Part shown: piece after piece, positions 37,801 to 46,631 of the stretch | How the letters are laid out: each line of letters opens with the position of its first letter | How positions within the stretch are numbered: the stretch's first letter is position 1 | Assembly (NCBI RefSeq): GCF_900327775.1 | Contig: NZ_OUMZ01000003.1 | Coordinates: 1-64,000 of the forward strand | DNA from: Roseovarius sp. EL26 | GTDB lineage: Bacteria > Pseudomonadota > Alphaproteobacteria > Rhodobacterales > Rhodobacteraceae | Reading direction: 5' to 3' | DNA: 64,000 nt | Translations under genes and position numbers: made by a program | Notes under the pieces: generated by a model | The model's input: the letters and a program-made list of their open reading frames with translations, nothing else | What the model was told of the DNA's origin: nothing | Database searches by the model: none

Positions 37801-40800
37801 GTGATGTTGTGACTATGGGCGCCAATTCCGGTGGTGTTCTGGTGCAATCAGCAGGTGGCGGCGGCGGTAACGGTGGCATGAATATCTCTGCGGCCGTGAA
37901 CCTGTCGGGTTCAGGCGGCGGCGCGGTGGGTGTTGGCATTGGTGGATCGGGCGGCGATGGTGGCAATGCGAAAGACGCCACTGGCCATGTGACGGGCAAT
38001 GTCATGACGGCCGGCAAAGATTCGACCGCTGTTATGGTGCAATCCGTTGGCGGTGGTGGCGGCAATGGCGGCCTTAACATTTCAGGCGCGATCAGTATTG
38101 CGCGCGAAGGGTCTGGTGCCGCAGGCATCGGTGTCGGCGGTTTTGGCGGAGATGGCGGCACCAGTGGTGTGGTCAACAGCACATATATCGGTACGGCCAC
38201 AACGCTTGAGGATCGCTCGGCCGGGGTTATCGCGCAGAGCCTCGGCGGCGGCGGCGGCAACGGGGCCACGAATATTTCAGGGGCGATTTCGCTGAGCAAC
38301 AAGTTCTCAGGCGCGCTTGGCATTGGTGTCGGCGGCTTTGGTGGCGACGGCGGCGCGGCTGAGAGCGTGACACAAGTGGTCACGGGCAACGTCAGCACCA
38401 TGGGTGTGGATTCAACCGGTATCCTGACGCAAAGTCTTGGCGGCGGTGGCGGCAACGGCGGCACCAACATCTCAGCGGCCTTGTCCATCTCACGCACCAC
38501 AAGCGGTGCGATTGGTATCGGTGTTGGCGGCTTTGGTGGCGGTGGCGCAGACGCAGGTGATCTGGTGCAATCCACGGTCACGGGCGGCGTAACTACCAGT
38601 GGCGACCGCAGTACGGGTGTTCTGACCCAGAGTATCGGCGGCGGCGGCGGCAACGGCGGCACCAATGTGTCGGCAACGGTGGCGCTGTCACAGGAAAAAG
38701 GTGGCGCGGTCAGCTTGGGCGTCGGCGGCTTTGGCGGTGGCGCGGGTAACGGCAAAACCGTGACCAGCACCCTGCGCGCGGGCGCATTGAGCGATGGTTC
38801 GAACAGTTCGATCATCACACGAGGCAAAGACAGCATCGGCGTTATGGCACAATCGGTTGGTGGCGGTGGCGGCACCGGTGGACTGAATGTGTCTGGCGCG
38901 GTCAGCATCACTGGTAAATCAGGCGCTGCTGTGGGTCTTGGCCTTGGTGGCTTTGGCGGTGGCGGCGGTGATGCCGGGATGGTGACGTTGGATGTCCAAA
39001 GCGATATCTACACCATGGGCGATGGCGGACATGGCTTGTTCGCCCAGAGCCTTGGTGGCGGTGGCGGCACTGGGGGTGTGAATGTCTCGGGCACTCTGTC
39101 ACTAACCAAACCATCTGGCTCGGATACGATCTTCTCGGTTGCGGCGGGTGTTGGCGGATTTGGCGGAGATGGCGGTAGCGCCAGCGCAGTTGATCTTGAT
39201 TACACCGGTGCCATTCAGGCGGTGCCGATGGCATTGCAATCCGATGGCACATTTGCCGTGGATCAGAGCAAAGGTGCCAGTGGCATTATCGCACAGTCTA
39301 TCGGCGGCGGCGGCGGCACAGGTGGTACCAATGTTTCAGGCGCATTGGCGATCAGTGGCAAGCCCGGCGCCGGTCAAGCCGACGACAGCAAATCCTACGC
39401 AGTGGCGATTGGCGTTGGTGGCTTTGGCGGCGGCGGGGGCAGCGCGGGCAACGTTAACGTAGATGTCGGCGCTGGCAGCACTATCCGCGCCCATGGCACT
39501 GGCCAGTCAGGGATTCTGGCACAGTCAGTTGGTGGCGGCGGCGGCAACGGGGGCATGAACGTCTCGGGCGGTATCGTTTCGGACAGCTCTTTGATCGTCG
39601 GCATTGGTGGTTTTGCCGGTGACGGCGGCACTGCGGGTGATGTGGTGGTCACAACGCAGGCTGATATCACGGTCACAACCAACCCTGATGATATTTCGAT
39701 CCCCAGCGACGATAGTTTCGAGAGCAAACTACGTGATTTCCTCGGCGATACGATTGTTAATGAAACCGAAGAATTGGCCTCGACTTACGGATTAGAGCGG
39801 CTGTTTATCGACATGGGTGTTTTCAACGAAGAAAAACAAGACACTGATGGTTCCGCTGGCCTGATGGCACAGTCTATCGGTGGCGGTGGCGGTAACGGTG
39901 GTTTGAATGTGTCTGGCGGCATTGCGCTCAGCAAAGACGGTAAGATCCCTTCGGTCACATTCGGGGTTGGTGGTTTTGGTGGTGACGGCAACATCTCGGG
40001 CGATGTGACGGTCGATCATACCGGCACTGTGATGGTGGCTGGCAATTGGAAACATGGTGTTCTGGCGCAATCGATCGCAGGTGGTGGCGGCAATGGCGCG
40101 TTGAATGTGACTGGGCAGCTGAACTATGGCGATTCCAACAGCTCTGGCGGCCAAACCGACTTGAGCATTGTAGGCGGCCTTGGCGGTCACGGTGGCACCG
40201 GTGCCCATGCAGGTGATGTAAACGTCACCCAAACCGGTAATATCGCAACAAATGGCTATCATGCCCGCGGTATTTTTGCCCAAAGCATTGGCGGCGGTGG
40301 CGGGACCGGCGGGATCAACGCGACATTCGTCGGCACCAAGGACAGCTCACCCATTGCGATGGGCATCGGTGGCTTTGGCGGCGGTGGCGGAGATGCGGGC
40401 GATGTGACAGTGGCACGCGGCACTTCCGGTGTAGCAGCGGGCACCATTCAGACCGACGGTGTCGGATCGCACGGCATCGAGGCGTCGAGTATCGGCGGCG
40501 GCGGCGGTGATGCCGGGATTAATGCGGTGGTGGGGATCAGCAAAACCACGGGCAGCAAAAGCAACGGTGGCACCGGCGATTCAACGGATCGCAAAACACC
40601 GACCAATTCAGGTGTCGATGATTCCGTGATTGCCAATTACAACAACGTGTTGGACGAGCTTGAAGGTAAAACCAACCCAGCGGATTCCTCGGGCAAGAAA
40701 ACCGGCATGTCTGCGGTCATCGCCATTGGTGGCGATGCGGGTACCGCCGGGGACGGCGGTGAAGTTGATATTGATCACTTTGGTGATGTCATAACTCTGC

Positions 40801-43800
40801 AAGACAGCAGTCACGGTGTCTTTGGTCAGTCCATCGGCGGTGGTGGCGGTAACGCGGCCTTGAACCTTGGCATGACATATGAGCTGGCATCTGATGCGAC
40901 CAACAAGGGCTTTGGTTTGGCCATCGGTGGCGGCACGGGCGATGGCGGCACTGGCGGCAAGGTTGATGTGCGTAACACCGGTAACATCAACACAAGTGGC
41001 AAAGATTCTTACGGTTTGTTTGCCCAGTCGGTTGGTGGCGGCGGTGGCAACGCGGCTTATAATTCCACTTCAACCTCCGTGGATGGTGGCAATGTGAATA
41101 TTCAGATCGGTCGCACCGGGGGAACCGGGGGGGCCGCTGGGGATGTTTATGCCAGTTCAAACGGGACCATTCGCACATCGGGTAATCGCTCTTACGGCTT
41201 CTTTGCTCAGTCCATTGGGAATGGTGGCGGTAATTCGACATCAACTTCTGTCAGCGTTGGCACACCAAAAACTGGCGACAGCAAAGGCAACAAAGCCAGC
41301 CTGTCAGTTGGGCTTGATGGCGGTACTGGTGGCGAAGCGGGTGATGTGACAGCGAATGTATCAGGTTTGGTCGTAACCGAAGGCGTAGATGCGCACGGTG
41401 TGTTCGCCCAAGCTGTTGGCGGCGGTGGTGGTAACGGCGGTAAAGCCAGTAGCTCTGCCGGTGGGGGGATGTCTGTTGGTATCTCGATCGGCGGTACCGG
41501 CGGTACCGGTGGCCTTGGCGGCAAAGTTGATGTGACCAACACCGCTCAGATCGCGACCTTTGGCGAACGCTCGATTGGTCTAGTGGCGCAATCTGTAGGC
41601 GGCGCGGGCGGAACTGGCGGCATCGTGCAAGCGGGTCAATCGAACCTTGATACGATCAAAGCTTTGGTCAAACCATCTACAGTCGGGACGACAATGTCGA
41701 TAAACATCGGCGGCACCGGTGGCGATGGGATGACTTCAGACACTGTGACGGTAGATAGCGACGGACCAATCCGTACCGCAGGTATGATGTCGCACGGTAT
41801 TTTTGCGCAATCCATCGGCGGCGGTGGTGGCATGGGTGGTGTGGTTGAAAATCGGATCATCAGCCTACGCAAGGAGATTGGTAGCACCGCGACCCTGTCT
41901 GTTGGTGGCAATGGTGGAACTGGTGCGACATCAGCAGCGGTCACTGTAACCAATCGTGATCTTATCCAAACCACAGGTGAAAAATCTGCTGGTATCTATG
42001 CGCAATCTGTCGGCGGCGGTGGCGGTGATGCACAACAGGTGCGCAACATCATTCTAGGCCGTTCTTCAGATGGATCGACTACCAACGCAATCCTGATTGG
42101 CGGCACAGGCGGCACAGGCGGTGCGGGCAGCACAGTAGACGTGATCAACACATCCGATGCGACCATCCAGACCACAGGCAAAGACAGCTATGGCATCTTT
42201 GCACAGTCCATCGGCGGCGGTGGCGGCAATGGCGGTTCGACCATCTCGGTTGATGGCCGCTATGGCGGATCTGAGGCCTCAACCCGTCGTGCCATTCAGT
42301 TTGGTCTTGGCGGGTCTGGTGGTACGGGCGGTATCGGCGGCAATGCGACGGTGACCAACGACGGCGCGATTGTTACCAGAGCCGCAGGGGCGCATGCCAT
42401 TCTAGCGCAGTCCATTGGCGGCGGTGGTGGCAACGGCGGTATGTCACTCACTGGCACGCTTCGTCTTAAAACCGGCGATAGCAGCTCACCGACCGCACAA
42501 CTGAACATTGGCGGCGGCGGTGGCGATGGCAATACTGCGGGCAATGTTGCTGTTACCAATACTGGTGACATTCAGGTGGATGGGGCATCAGCCTACGGGA
42601 TCATGGCGCAATCGGTTGGCGGTGGCGGTGGTAACGGTGGTTTGGCCGTGTCGATGGACGTAAATGACCTCAAAAATACAGTGACTGGAAAATCCTATAC
42701 CAAGATCGCTATCGGCGGCGCGGGCGGAGACGGAGCCAACGGTGGCAACGTTGAGGTGAACCACAGCGGGATGATTGTGGTCAACAGTGACAACGGCTTT
42801 GGCATCTATGCGCAATCGGTCGGTGGCGGCGGTGGCAATGCTGGCTACTCGGTTTCTTCTCCATTGGTGTCGGCAGCGGATTTCGTTATCTCGCAGGTTT
42901 TGGGCGCACGTGAAGGGTCGACCGGTACGTCAGGCACAGTAACGGTCAATACCACTGGCGATATCTTTGTAAATGGTGCCGGCAGCGAGGCGGTCTTTGC
43001 CCAGTCAGTTAATGGCGGTGGAGGTAATGTCGACACCTTCGTTGATTTCAAGGCACCGGATTTAACAGCAGCTGCGGCTGCAAGTAGTGCTTCTGTGGTT
43101 AGCTCAGCAGCAACGTCCACCAGTGCCTCGGTCGGCACAGGTACGGTCGTTTCCAGCGACATCGCTTTGGGTGGCACAGATGTGTCCGGTATGGCGGGTA
43201 ATGATATCGATCAAAGCCATAGCGGCAACATCGTGACGGCGCTGGACCAATCAACAGGCATGATGCTGCAAAGCATTGGTGGCGGTGGCGGAATGGCGAC
43301 CACAACAGTTGGCGTGGCTGAGGGCGAAGGTATTGATTTGAGTGCCCGGCTTGGTGCGATAAATACCAGCAATGCGGGTGGCGGTAATGTCACCGGCGGA
43401 CGGACAGGGGATGTCAGCACGGCTGGCGCGTTCTCTTCTGCAGGATCAGCCCAATCTATTGGTGGCGGTGGGGGCAAGCTTGTCTTGCAAAACACCAGCG
43501 ATGGCACAGCAGATAGCACACAAAGCGCCAGCGTGATTTTGGGCGCTGACCCCAGCTTTACCAATAATGGTGGTGATGTCGGCCTGACTTTGAATGGAGA
43601 TGTGAGCACAACCGGCGACAACGCTTTTGGTCAGATTGTCCAGAGTATCGGTGCTGGTGGCGGCGAGGCGATTTTGTCTGGTCTGGGCGCAGCAGCTGTC
43701 ATGTTGGGTGCGCAAGACGATTCGACTGGCGATGGCGGTGGTATCACTATGACCAATGCCGGGGGAATGATAACAACGGGCGCGGGTTCACACGGGTTTG

Positions 43801-46049
43801 TATTGCAAAGCATTGGTGGCGGTGGCGGTCTCGTGTCAACAGATTTGGCAGCCGAGAACATTGCCTTGACCTTGTCGACTGCGAATGGCGGTGACGGCGG
43901 CGTGATTGATTTCACCCAGACCGGTAATGTCATGACTTTGGGCGACAACGCAATTGGCGTTCTGGCGCAGTCCTTGGGCGGTGGCGGCGGTGCGGTTGAT
44001 GCGATGTTCCGCGGCAGTGCAGGTGGAGCTGGATCTGGTAACACCATTGATATGGGCCTGAACGGTAATCTTCTGTCTGTTGGTGAAGGCGGCGTTGCTG
44101 TTGTGGCGCAATCTGAGGGCCGGGATGGTGCAGATGCCATCACACTTGGCTTTGATGGCGTGGTGATGGGCGGTACCGGTGATAAGGACGACGTGGCTTC
44201 GATTATTGTGGAGGGTGGCACTGAGAACAAGCTGACCCTTTCCGGTGACAGTTTGCTAATGGCCCGCAACAGCCAGTTAGTATTGGGTGGAGCCGGAAAT
44301 GAAAACATCAATCTGTCTGGTGCGGCCTTTGGTAACCTCAATCTGGGTGGCGGCTCCAATGGTCTGAATGTCGAGCAAGGCGGGACATTCTATGCGCAGG
44401 ACACAATCGATCTGGGCGCAGCTGGCAGAATGCAGGTTGATGGAGATCTGATACTTGGGGCGGTGTCCAGCATGACAGCGCCGTTGTCAGCAGATGTGAA
44501 GGTCAGCGACTTTGTGTTCACGGGCAATGTCAGTCAGACAACAGCGTTGAATGGCAGTATTGCATTTGGTGCGACGGCAAATTCGACCTTTGATGTTTAT
44601 TTCCGCACCACAGGGGCTGCAGGTGGCGATAGCGACCTGATCAATGCCACTGGAAATGCAACAATGGGCGGCACGCTATTGCCACAGCTCAATACGTTGG
44701 AACGGGCCTTGCCATTGGCTTTGATCAATGCGGACGGGGTCGTTGCAGATGATGGAACGATCATTGAGGACACTATTGTTCTCGATTATTCGATTCAGGT
44801 TACTAATTCGGTGACGAGCGGCGCAAGTCCCCTCGTGGCTGGACGTTCTTTCGCCCTTGGTGCCCTTGCTGCAACATCCGGTGGAGGTGGGGCAATTAAT
44901 CTGGTCGTGACACCAGACTATTCGACACCAAACATGAACCGCAATCAGGCAGCAGTAGGCGATTACATCAATCAGGTTCTGAACGGGCAGGGCTCTGCCG
45001 CGCAGGGGCAATTGTTTGCGTTGATTGGGAACATGACATCTGAGGCAGCGGTGATTGCAGCTATCGATAGCCTCACCATTGGTGATTACGCCTCCAACGT
45101 GATTGATAGCTATTATGGGGCGATGCGCTTTGCCGATGCGATGCACAATTGCCAAGATCTGACCGCGCATGCGGTTGGTGCTGATCCACGACAATGTGCC
45201 TGGATGTCGATCGCAGGATCTAGTTTTGATCGGTCACAGACAGTGATCGACAATGATCTAAGCATCAACGGTAGCAATCTGTCGACTGGATTCCGCTACG
45301 CGATTGGCGAAGATCTCTATGCTGGATTTGCCTTGGGTTATGATCAGGTTAGCCTGACCAATGGACCGCTCTACAATGCCTCAGGCGAGCGGTTCAACTT
45401 TGGTGTTTCCGTCACCAAATATTCCGGGCCATGGGAAATCGCCGGAAGCTGGTCTGGTGGGCGCACGCGGTATGATACGCAACGCGCAGGGGGCTTTAGC
45501 GGCACCTTGCCGGGCGGTGGCGTTGTTGACACCACAGCGGTGAGCAATATCAGTCACAAAATGCGCCATCAGAACATCCGGCTCAGCTTGGCCTATGACC
45601 ATCAATTTGAGGGTAGCCAGACGTATCTGAAGCCCGCGCTGGCCTTTGATACAACAATGCTGAAAACCAGTGCTAATGGGCAGGCCTTGTCGTCCGGTGT
45701 GACCTTGCAGAACCATAGACAGATGATTTTTTCACTCACTCCTTCGCTAGAGGTTGGTACGCAAAGGCGGATGTCTGCGACCTATGACCTGCGTACCAGT
45801 CTACGCGCAGGCGCGATGTTCTCGTCGTCAGATACCGTGTCTGTAGCTGGGGGCTTCGCAGGGGCCAGCGCGGCGGATGGTGGGTTTGTTAATGTCAGCA
45901 CGATTGACGATCAGCTTGGCTTGATCTCATTTGATTTGGGCCTGTATGAACCGGATGAAAGCAGTTTTGTCGAGGTGGGCGTGGACGGTATGTTTGGTGA
46001 ATTGAGCGATGGCCTGCAGTTTCGGCTTGGGTTCGGCCTGCAATTCTAG
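31827..46049 (+). CDS. Giant glycine-rich repeat autotransporter (type Va-like surface protein)
   Basis: 4740 residues, starting at TTG (31827): the frame closes at a TAG 24 bases upstream, and the TTG gives a clean signal peptide (AAFYIFLPVMAVMATPVFA, cleavage near residue 21). Residues 28-245 contain two tandem copies of a unit of about 110 residues. From about 470 to 4100 come some 55 copies of a module of about 70-100 residues built around AQSIGGGGGNGG, expected to form a long beta-helical passenger. The C-terminal 285 residues (from about 4455, CAWMSIAGSSFDRS) form an outer-membrane autotransporter barrel and end in LGFGLQF with the terminal Phe. Probably an exported adhesin or biofilm protein. 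The IalB-family gene follows 20 bases later. No protease or passenger cleavage motif was recognised. Confidence 0.93.
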   Translation: MKAAFYIFLPVMAVMATPVFATPTASSKVGDTVTNPVTGGSTKVSALIADPDGTPTKGNTAFVQTEDGYTFLVKTAGQIVYNNDSPADGFTIGSISGSLVRFTGATLSGNSYLYSGVTTAEYTSNFIGNDEPGYYQPSDTSSLNEKVYNPVSNNFTTVSSLVVDPASTPTAGDTAFVETANGYVFLVKSAGDTIYNADNPPVAYTISSISGTTAQLSTAGATGTAPLSTQLTLSNYNSNFVGTDTPGELTPPVDVVGATGVSQIVYGRDGSNGRDGALFVPPASGGDGDNGPTQTKTLSSDVNASSNAGWIVGSIGGDGGNGGDSYASFFSGKSGGDAGNGGTVNATQSSSSTIQTSGNGTGGQGNDGIFAFSRSGQAGNGGSGYAAPSGGSGGDAGFGGNVTVNQYGEIFTTGDASDGIYALSMSDTAGGGGSQWGLFGGSGSGGGGGNGGNVTVNTYAGSQIITQGDFANGIYAQSIGGSGGSSGTSGNLIVSVSGSSDNGGDGGKVTISHAGAIQTGSATDSSKGMYARGILAQSVGGGGGSGGVVGGLISIAGGGMGSDGGDGDEVSVTVQGTGSIVTYGYGADGIMAQSIGGSGGFGTDAYGLVAVGGDGANGGNGNDVSVTNKGSIVTSGTGARGIIAQSIGGGGGDGGSTGGMVSVGGSGDGGGDGADITIVNDGIITTGGDDAMGILAQSIGGGGGNGGSSVAVGVFAGVAIGGDGGAGGKGGTASVSLSNTDPSQPSAIQTSGDRSTGVFVQSVGGGGGNGGGAVAVSAGFGASASVSVGGEAGAGGDGGIATLAGSGSASVQTGGDDAAGVILQSIGGGGGNGGYAVSVAVSGGPVSGSLAVGVGGSGGSGGKGGTVTVGTVNSSGTLTASGFDGQVITTGERSTGMLFQSVGGGGGNGGLAVAATGGASALMSGNVSIGVGGSGGSGGNGGIVRVYNKANVTTTQNSSTAMIAQSIGGGGGNGGGSVAAGISASGGAAIGVNVGAGGTAGSAGTGGAVTLIAGGDTILTQGDFSSGILAQSVGGGGGNGGYAVGASADFGGGAAASISVGVGGGAGGGGNGGDVAAQIDADVTTRGNDASAVIVQSIGGGGGNGGFSVAAGLAAGGGGAGTVGVGLGGSGGSGGIGGTVSGVRINGDVRTEGQRSTAVLVQSVGGGGGNGGFNVTAGVAAGGGGAGSIGVGLGGSGSTGGDGGVVEAQVAGDVVTLEDSSSGVVFQSIGGGGGNGGFNVTAGIAGAGGGGGAVTVGLGGDAAGGGVGKSVTGRVTGTVATGGSDSTAILAQSVGGGGGNGGFNVSASLAGAGVGSGAVSVGLGGDGGTGAIGGTVNLTSTNSVQTTGDRSSGVVAQSIGGGGGNGGFNVSGSGAGAGVGSGAVSVGLGGTGDGGGNGGNATLTSNGTILTTGESSTAFLVQSIGGGGGNGGFNISAAVQGSGTAGAGISVGLGGDGGGAGNGLTVTGTSTKAVETRGNNSSGVVAQSIGGGGGNGGFNVSAALSGAGTASGAIGVGLGGTGDGGGTGGTVNLTSNGTILTQGDNSTAFLAQSVGGGGGNGGFNVSGTISGAGTGSAGISVGLGGDGGTGSDGGVVTGTSTAAVETRGDNSSGVVAQSIGGGGGNGGFNIAPAISAAGTGSGALSVGLGGSGAGGGDGKDVTLTSNGTILTNGFASNGFVAQSIGGGGGNGGFNVAPSISGAGTGAGSLSVGLGGSGDGGGNGGKITAKTTANVTTQGGASVGILAQSVGGGGGSGGFNVSPALAGAGTGAGAISVGLGGSGGGGGNGGVVGLTVENDVRTEGAQSSAIVAQSVGGGGGNGGFNVSASVGGAGTGAGGAAVGLGGSGDGGGNADAVTANVTGNIVTLGETSSGLLVQSVGGGGGNGGMNISVAIAAAGKGAGGASVGLGGAGGTGGTGSTATGTLTGNVGTQGANSGGVIVQSLGGGGGNGGMNISATVTVSGKASGGASVGIGGSGGNGGSADVASGTVVGDVVTMGANSGGVLVQSAGGGGGNGGMNISAAVNLSGSGGGAVGVGIGGSGGDGGNAKDATGHVTGNVMTAGKDSTAVMVQSVGGGGGNGGLNISGAISIAREGSGAAGIGVGGFGGDGGTSGVVNSTYIGTATTLEDRSAGVIAQSLGGGGGNGATNISGAISLSNKFSGALGIGVGGFGGDGGAAESVTQVVTGNVSTMGVDSTGILTQSLGGGGGNGGTNISAALSISRTTSGAIGIGVGGFGGGGADAGDLVQSTVTGGVTTSGDRSTGVLTQSIGGGGGNGGTNVSATVALSQEKGGAVSLGVGGFGGGAGNGKTVTSTLRAGALSDGSNSSIITRGKDSIGVMAQSVGGGGGTGGLNVSGAVSITGKSGAAVGLGLGGFGGGGGDAGMVTLDVQSDIYTMGDGGHGLFAQSLGGGGGTGGVNVSGTLSLTKPSGSDTIFSVAAGVGGFGGDGGSASAVDLDYTGAIQAVPMALQSDGTFAVDQSKGASGIIAQSIGGGGGTGGTNVSGALAISGKPGAGQADDSKSYAVAIGVGGFGGGGGSAGNVNVDVGAGSTIRAHGTGQSGILAQSVGGGGGNGGMNVSGGIVSDSSLIVGIGGFAGDGGTAGDVVVTTQADITVTTNPDDISIPSDDSFESKLRDFLGDTIVNETEELASTYGLERLFIDMGVFNEEKQDTDGSAGLMAQSIGGGGGNGGLNVSGGIALSKDGKIPSVTFGVGGFGGDGNISGDVTVDHTGTVMVAGNWKHGVLAQSIAGGGGNGALNVTGQLNYGDSNSSGGQTDLSIVGGLGGHGGTGAHAGDVNVTQTGNIATNGYHARGIFAQSIGGGGGTGGINATFVGTKDSSPIAMGIGGFGGGGGDAGDVTVARGTSGVAAGTIQTDGVGSHGIEASSIGGGGGDAGINAVVGISKTTGSKSNGGTGDSTDRKTPTNSGVDDSVIANYNNVLDELEGKTNPADSSGKKTGMSAVIAIGGDAGTAGDGGEVDIDHFGDVITLQDSSHGVFGQSIGGGGGNAALNLGMTYELASDATNKGFGLAIGGGTGDGGTGGKVDVRNTGNINTSGKDSYGLFAQSVGGGGGNAAYNSTSTSVDGGNVNIQIGRTGGTGGAAGDVYASSNGTIRTSGNRSYGFFAQSIGNGGGNSTSTSVSVGTPKTGDSKGNKASLSVGLDGGTGGEAGDVTANVSGLVVTEGVDAHGVFAQAVGGGGGNGGKASSSAGGGMSVGISIGGTGGTGGLGGKVDVTNTAQIATFGERSIGLVAQSVGGAGGTGGIVQAGQSNLDTIKALVKPSTVGTTMSINIGGTGGDGMTSDTVTVDSDGPIRTAGMMSHGIFAQSIGGGGGMGGVVENRIISLRKEIGSTATLSVGGNGGTGATSAAVTVTNRDLIQTTGEKSAGIYAQSVGGGGGDAQQVRNIILGRSSDGSTTNAILIGGTGGTGGAGSTVDVINTSDATIQTTGKDSYGIFAQSIGGGGGNGGSTISVDGRYGGSEASTRRAIQFGLGGSGGTGGIGGNATVTNDGAIVTRAAGAHAILAQSIGGGGGNGGMSLTGTLRLKTGDSSSPTAQLNIGGGGGDGNTAGNVAVTNTGDIQVDGASAYGIMAQSVGGGGGNGGLAVSMDVNDLKNTVTGKSYTKIAIGGAGGDGANGGNVEVNHSGMIVVNSDNGFGIYAQSVGGGGGNAGYSVSSPLVSAADFVISQVLGAREGSTGTSGTVTVNTTGDIFVNGAGSEAVFAQSVNGGGGNVDTFVDFKAPDLTAAAAASSASVVSSAATSTSASVGTGTVVSSDIALGGTDVSGMAGNDIDQSHSGNIVTALDQSTGMMLQSIGGGGGMATTTVGVAEGEGIDLSARLGAINTSNAGGGNVTGGRTGDVSTAGAFSSAGSAQSIGGGGGKLVLQNTSDGTADSTQSASVILGADPSFTNNGGDVGLTLNGDVSTTGDNAFGQIVQSIGAGGGEAILSGLGAAAVMLGAQDDSTGDGGGITMTNAGGMITTGAGSHGFVLQSIGGGGGLVSTDLAAENIALTLSTANGGDGGVIDFTQTGNVMTLGDNAIGVLAQSLGGGGGAVDAMFRGSAGGAGSGNTIDMGLNGNLLSVGEGGVAVVAQSEGRDGADAITLGFDGVVMGGTGDKDDVASIIVEGGTENKLTLSGDSLLMARNSQLVLGGAGNENINLSGAAFGNLNLGGGSNGLNVEQGGTFYAQDTIDLGAAGRMQVDGDLILGAVSSMTAPLSADVKVSDFVFTGNVSQTTALNGSIAFGATANSTFDVYFRTTGAAGGDSDLINATGNATMGGTLLPQLNTLERALPLALINADGVVADDGTIIEDTIVLDYSIQVTNSVTSGASPLVAGRSFALGALAATSGGGGAINLVVTPDYSTPNMNRNQAAVGDYINQVLNGQGSAAQGQLFALIGNMTSEAAVIAAIDSLTIGDYASNVIDSYYGAMRFADAMHNCQDLTAHAVGADPRQCAWMSIAGSSFDRSQTVIDNDLSINGSNLSTGFRYAIGEDLYAGFALGYDQVSLTNGPLYNASGERFNFGVSVTKYSGPWEIAGSWSGGRTRYDTQRAGGFSGTLPGGGVVDTTAVSNISHKMRHQNIRLSLAYDHQFEGSQTYLKPALAFDTTMLKTSANGQALSSGVTLQNHRQMIFSLTPSLEVGTQRRMSATYDLRTSLRAGAMFSSSDTVSVAGGFAGASAADGGFVNVSTIDDQLGLISFDLGLYEPDESSFVEVGVDGMFGELSDGLQFRLGFGLQF
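31908..32568 (+). repeat. Tandem duplication at the N-terminus of the autotransporter
   Basis: Two copies, about 31908-32235 and 32259-32568, share an order of motifs: NPV-T/S, TPTxG-TAFV, GYxFLVK-AG, IYN, then TISSISG/TIGSISG, and close with FIGNDEPG/FVGTDTPG. They are similar in protein but clearly diverged in DNA, so the duplication is not recent. Confidence 0.85.
33240..44130 (+). repeat. About 55 glycine-rich passenger modules
   Basis: By eye count, about 55 occurrences of the core (A/V)QS(I/V/L)GGGGG, spaced roughly 70-100 residues apart. Between cores lie GVGLGGSGG-type strands and TTG/TxGxxS turns. Cores near the middle (about 35100-38900) are the most regular; after about 39600 they vary, with non-repetitive inserts. 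Codons for the core differ between copies, mainly at third positions. Confidence 0.9.
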
Positions 46050-46069
46050 AAAATAAAAAGGACAAGAAA

Positions 46070-46549
46070 ATGAAATATTGGGGCTTTATTGCTGGCGCGG
46101 TATTGAGCATGGCGCAGCCTGTCACGGCACAAGAAGAAACCCGGGCGCCGTGGTTGGTGAACTGCAACAATCAGGCGGATACCTCCGTGCTGTTGTGTGA
46201 AATGTCGCAAAGCATCGTTCTGGCAGAAAGCAATCAGCGACTGGCGACTGCTGCCTTTGTCAAAGCCAAGGGCACAGATGAGATTGAGGGTCGTTTTACC
46301 CTGCCTTTCGGGCTTTATTTGCCTGGCGGGCTGACCGCATCAGTGGACAAGCAGGAAATAGCGAAATTTGATTTCCTCACCTGTGAGGCACAGGGATGCT
46401 ACGCGATTACCGCAGTTTCGGCTGATTGGTTCGCTGCAATGAAATCAGGAGCAGAAATGACGTTGTCAGGTAATAATCAAAACAACGAGCCAATTTCGTT
46501 CGGGTTTGATTTGACGGGGTTCAGTCAGGTCTCCGATTTGTTGCCATAA
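46070..46549 (+). CDS. Invasion-associated locus B (IalB) family periplasmic protein
   Basis: 159 residues with a signal peptide (residues 1-20, ending PVTAQ). Family features: PWLVNCNNQADTSVLLCEMS with paired cysteines, FTLPFGLYLPGGLTASVDKQ, a second cysteine pair in FLTCEAQGCYAI, and the strand LSGNNQNNEPISFGFDLTGF. IalB-family proteins are small secreted beta-proteins first linked to Bartonella cell invasion and common in alphaproteobacteria without a settled function. It is 20 bases after the autotransporter stop with AAAAGGAC before the ATG, so the two are very likely one transcript. A helper role for autotransporter passage or folding is an inference. Confidence 0.9.
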   Translation: MKYWGFIAGAVLSMAQPVTAQEETRAPWLVNCNNQADTSVLLCEMSQSIVLAESNQRLATAAFVKAKGTDEIEGRFTLPFGLYLPGGLTASVDKQEIAKFDFLTCEAQGCYAITAVSADWFAAMKSGAEMTLSGNNQNNEPISFGFDLTGFSQVSDLLP

Positions 46550-46631
46550 CGTCGGACAGGATACTGTTGATTAAGTTCTGTAGGTTTGACCGGTGTCGCG
46601 CTGAGGTTTTCCATCTGGCGCGGCATCGATG

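Noticed and set aside
35858..38911. Two long minus-strand open frames (about 521 and 485 codons) rich in proline
   Set aside because: They are the exact antisense of the Gly-rich repeats; GGN codons read as NCC proline codons on the other strand, which removes stops. No start signals or domains.
31827..46049. CRISPR or tandem DNA repeat array
   Set aside because: The repeats are protein-coding modules with codon variation, not near-identical short direct repeats with unique spacers.
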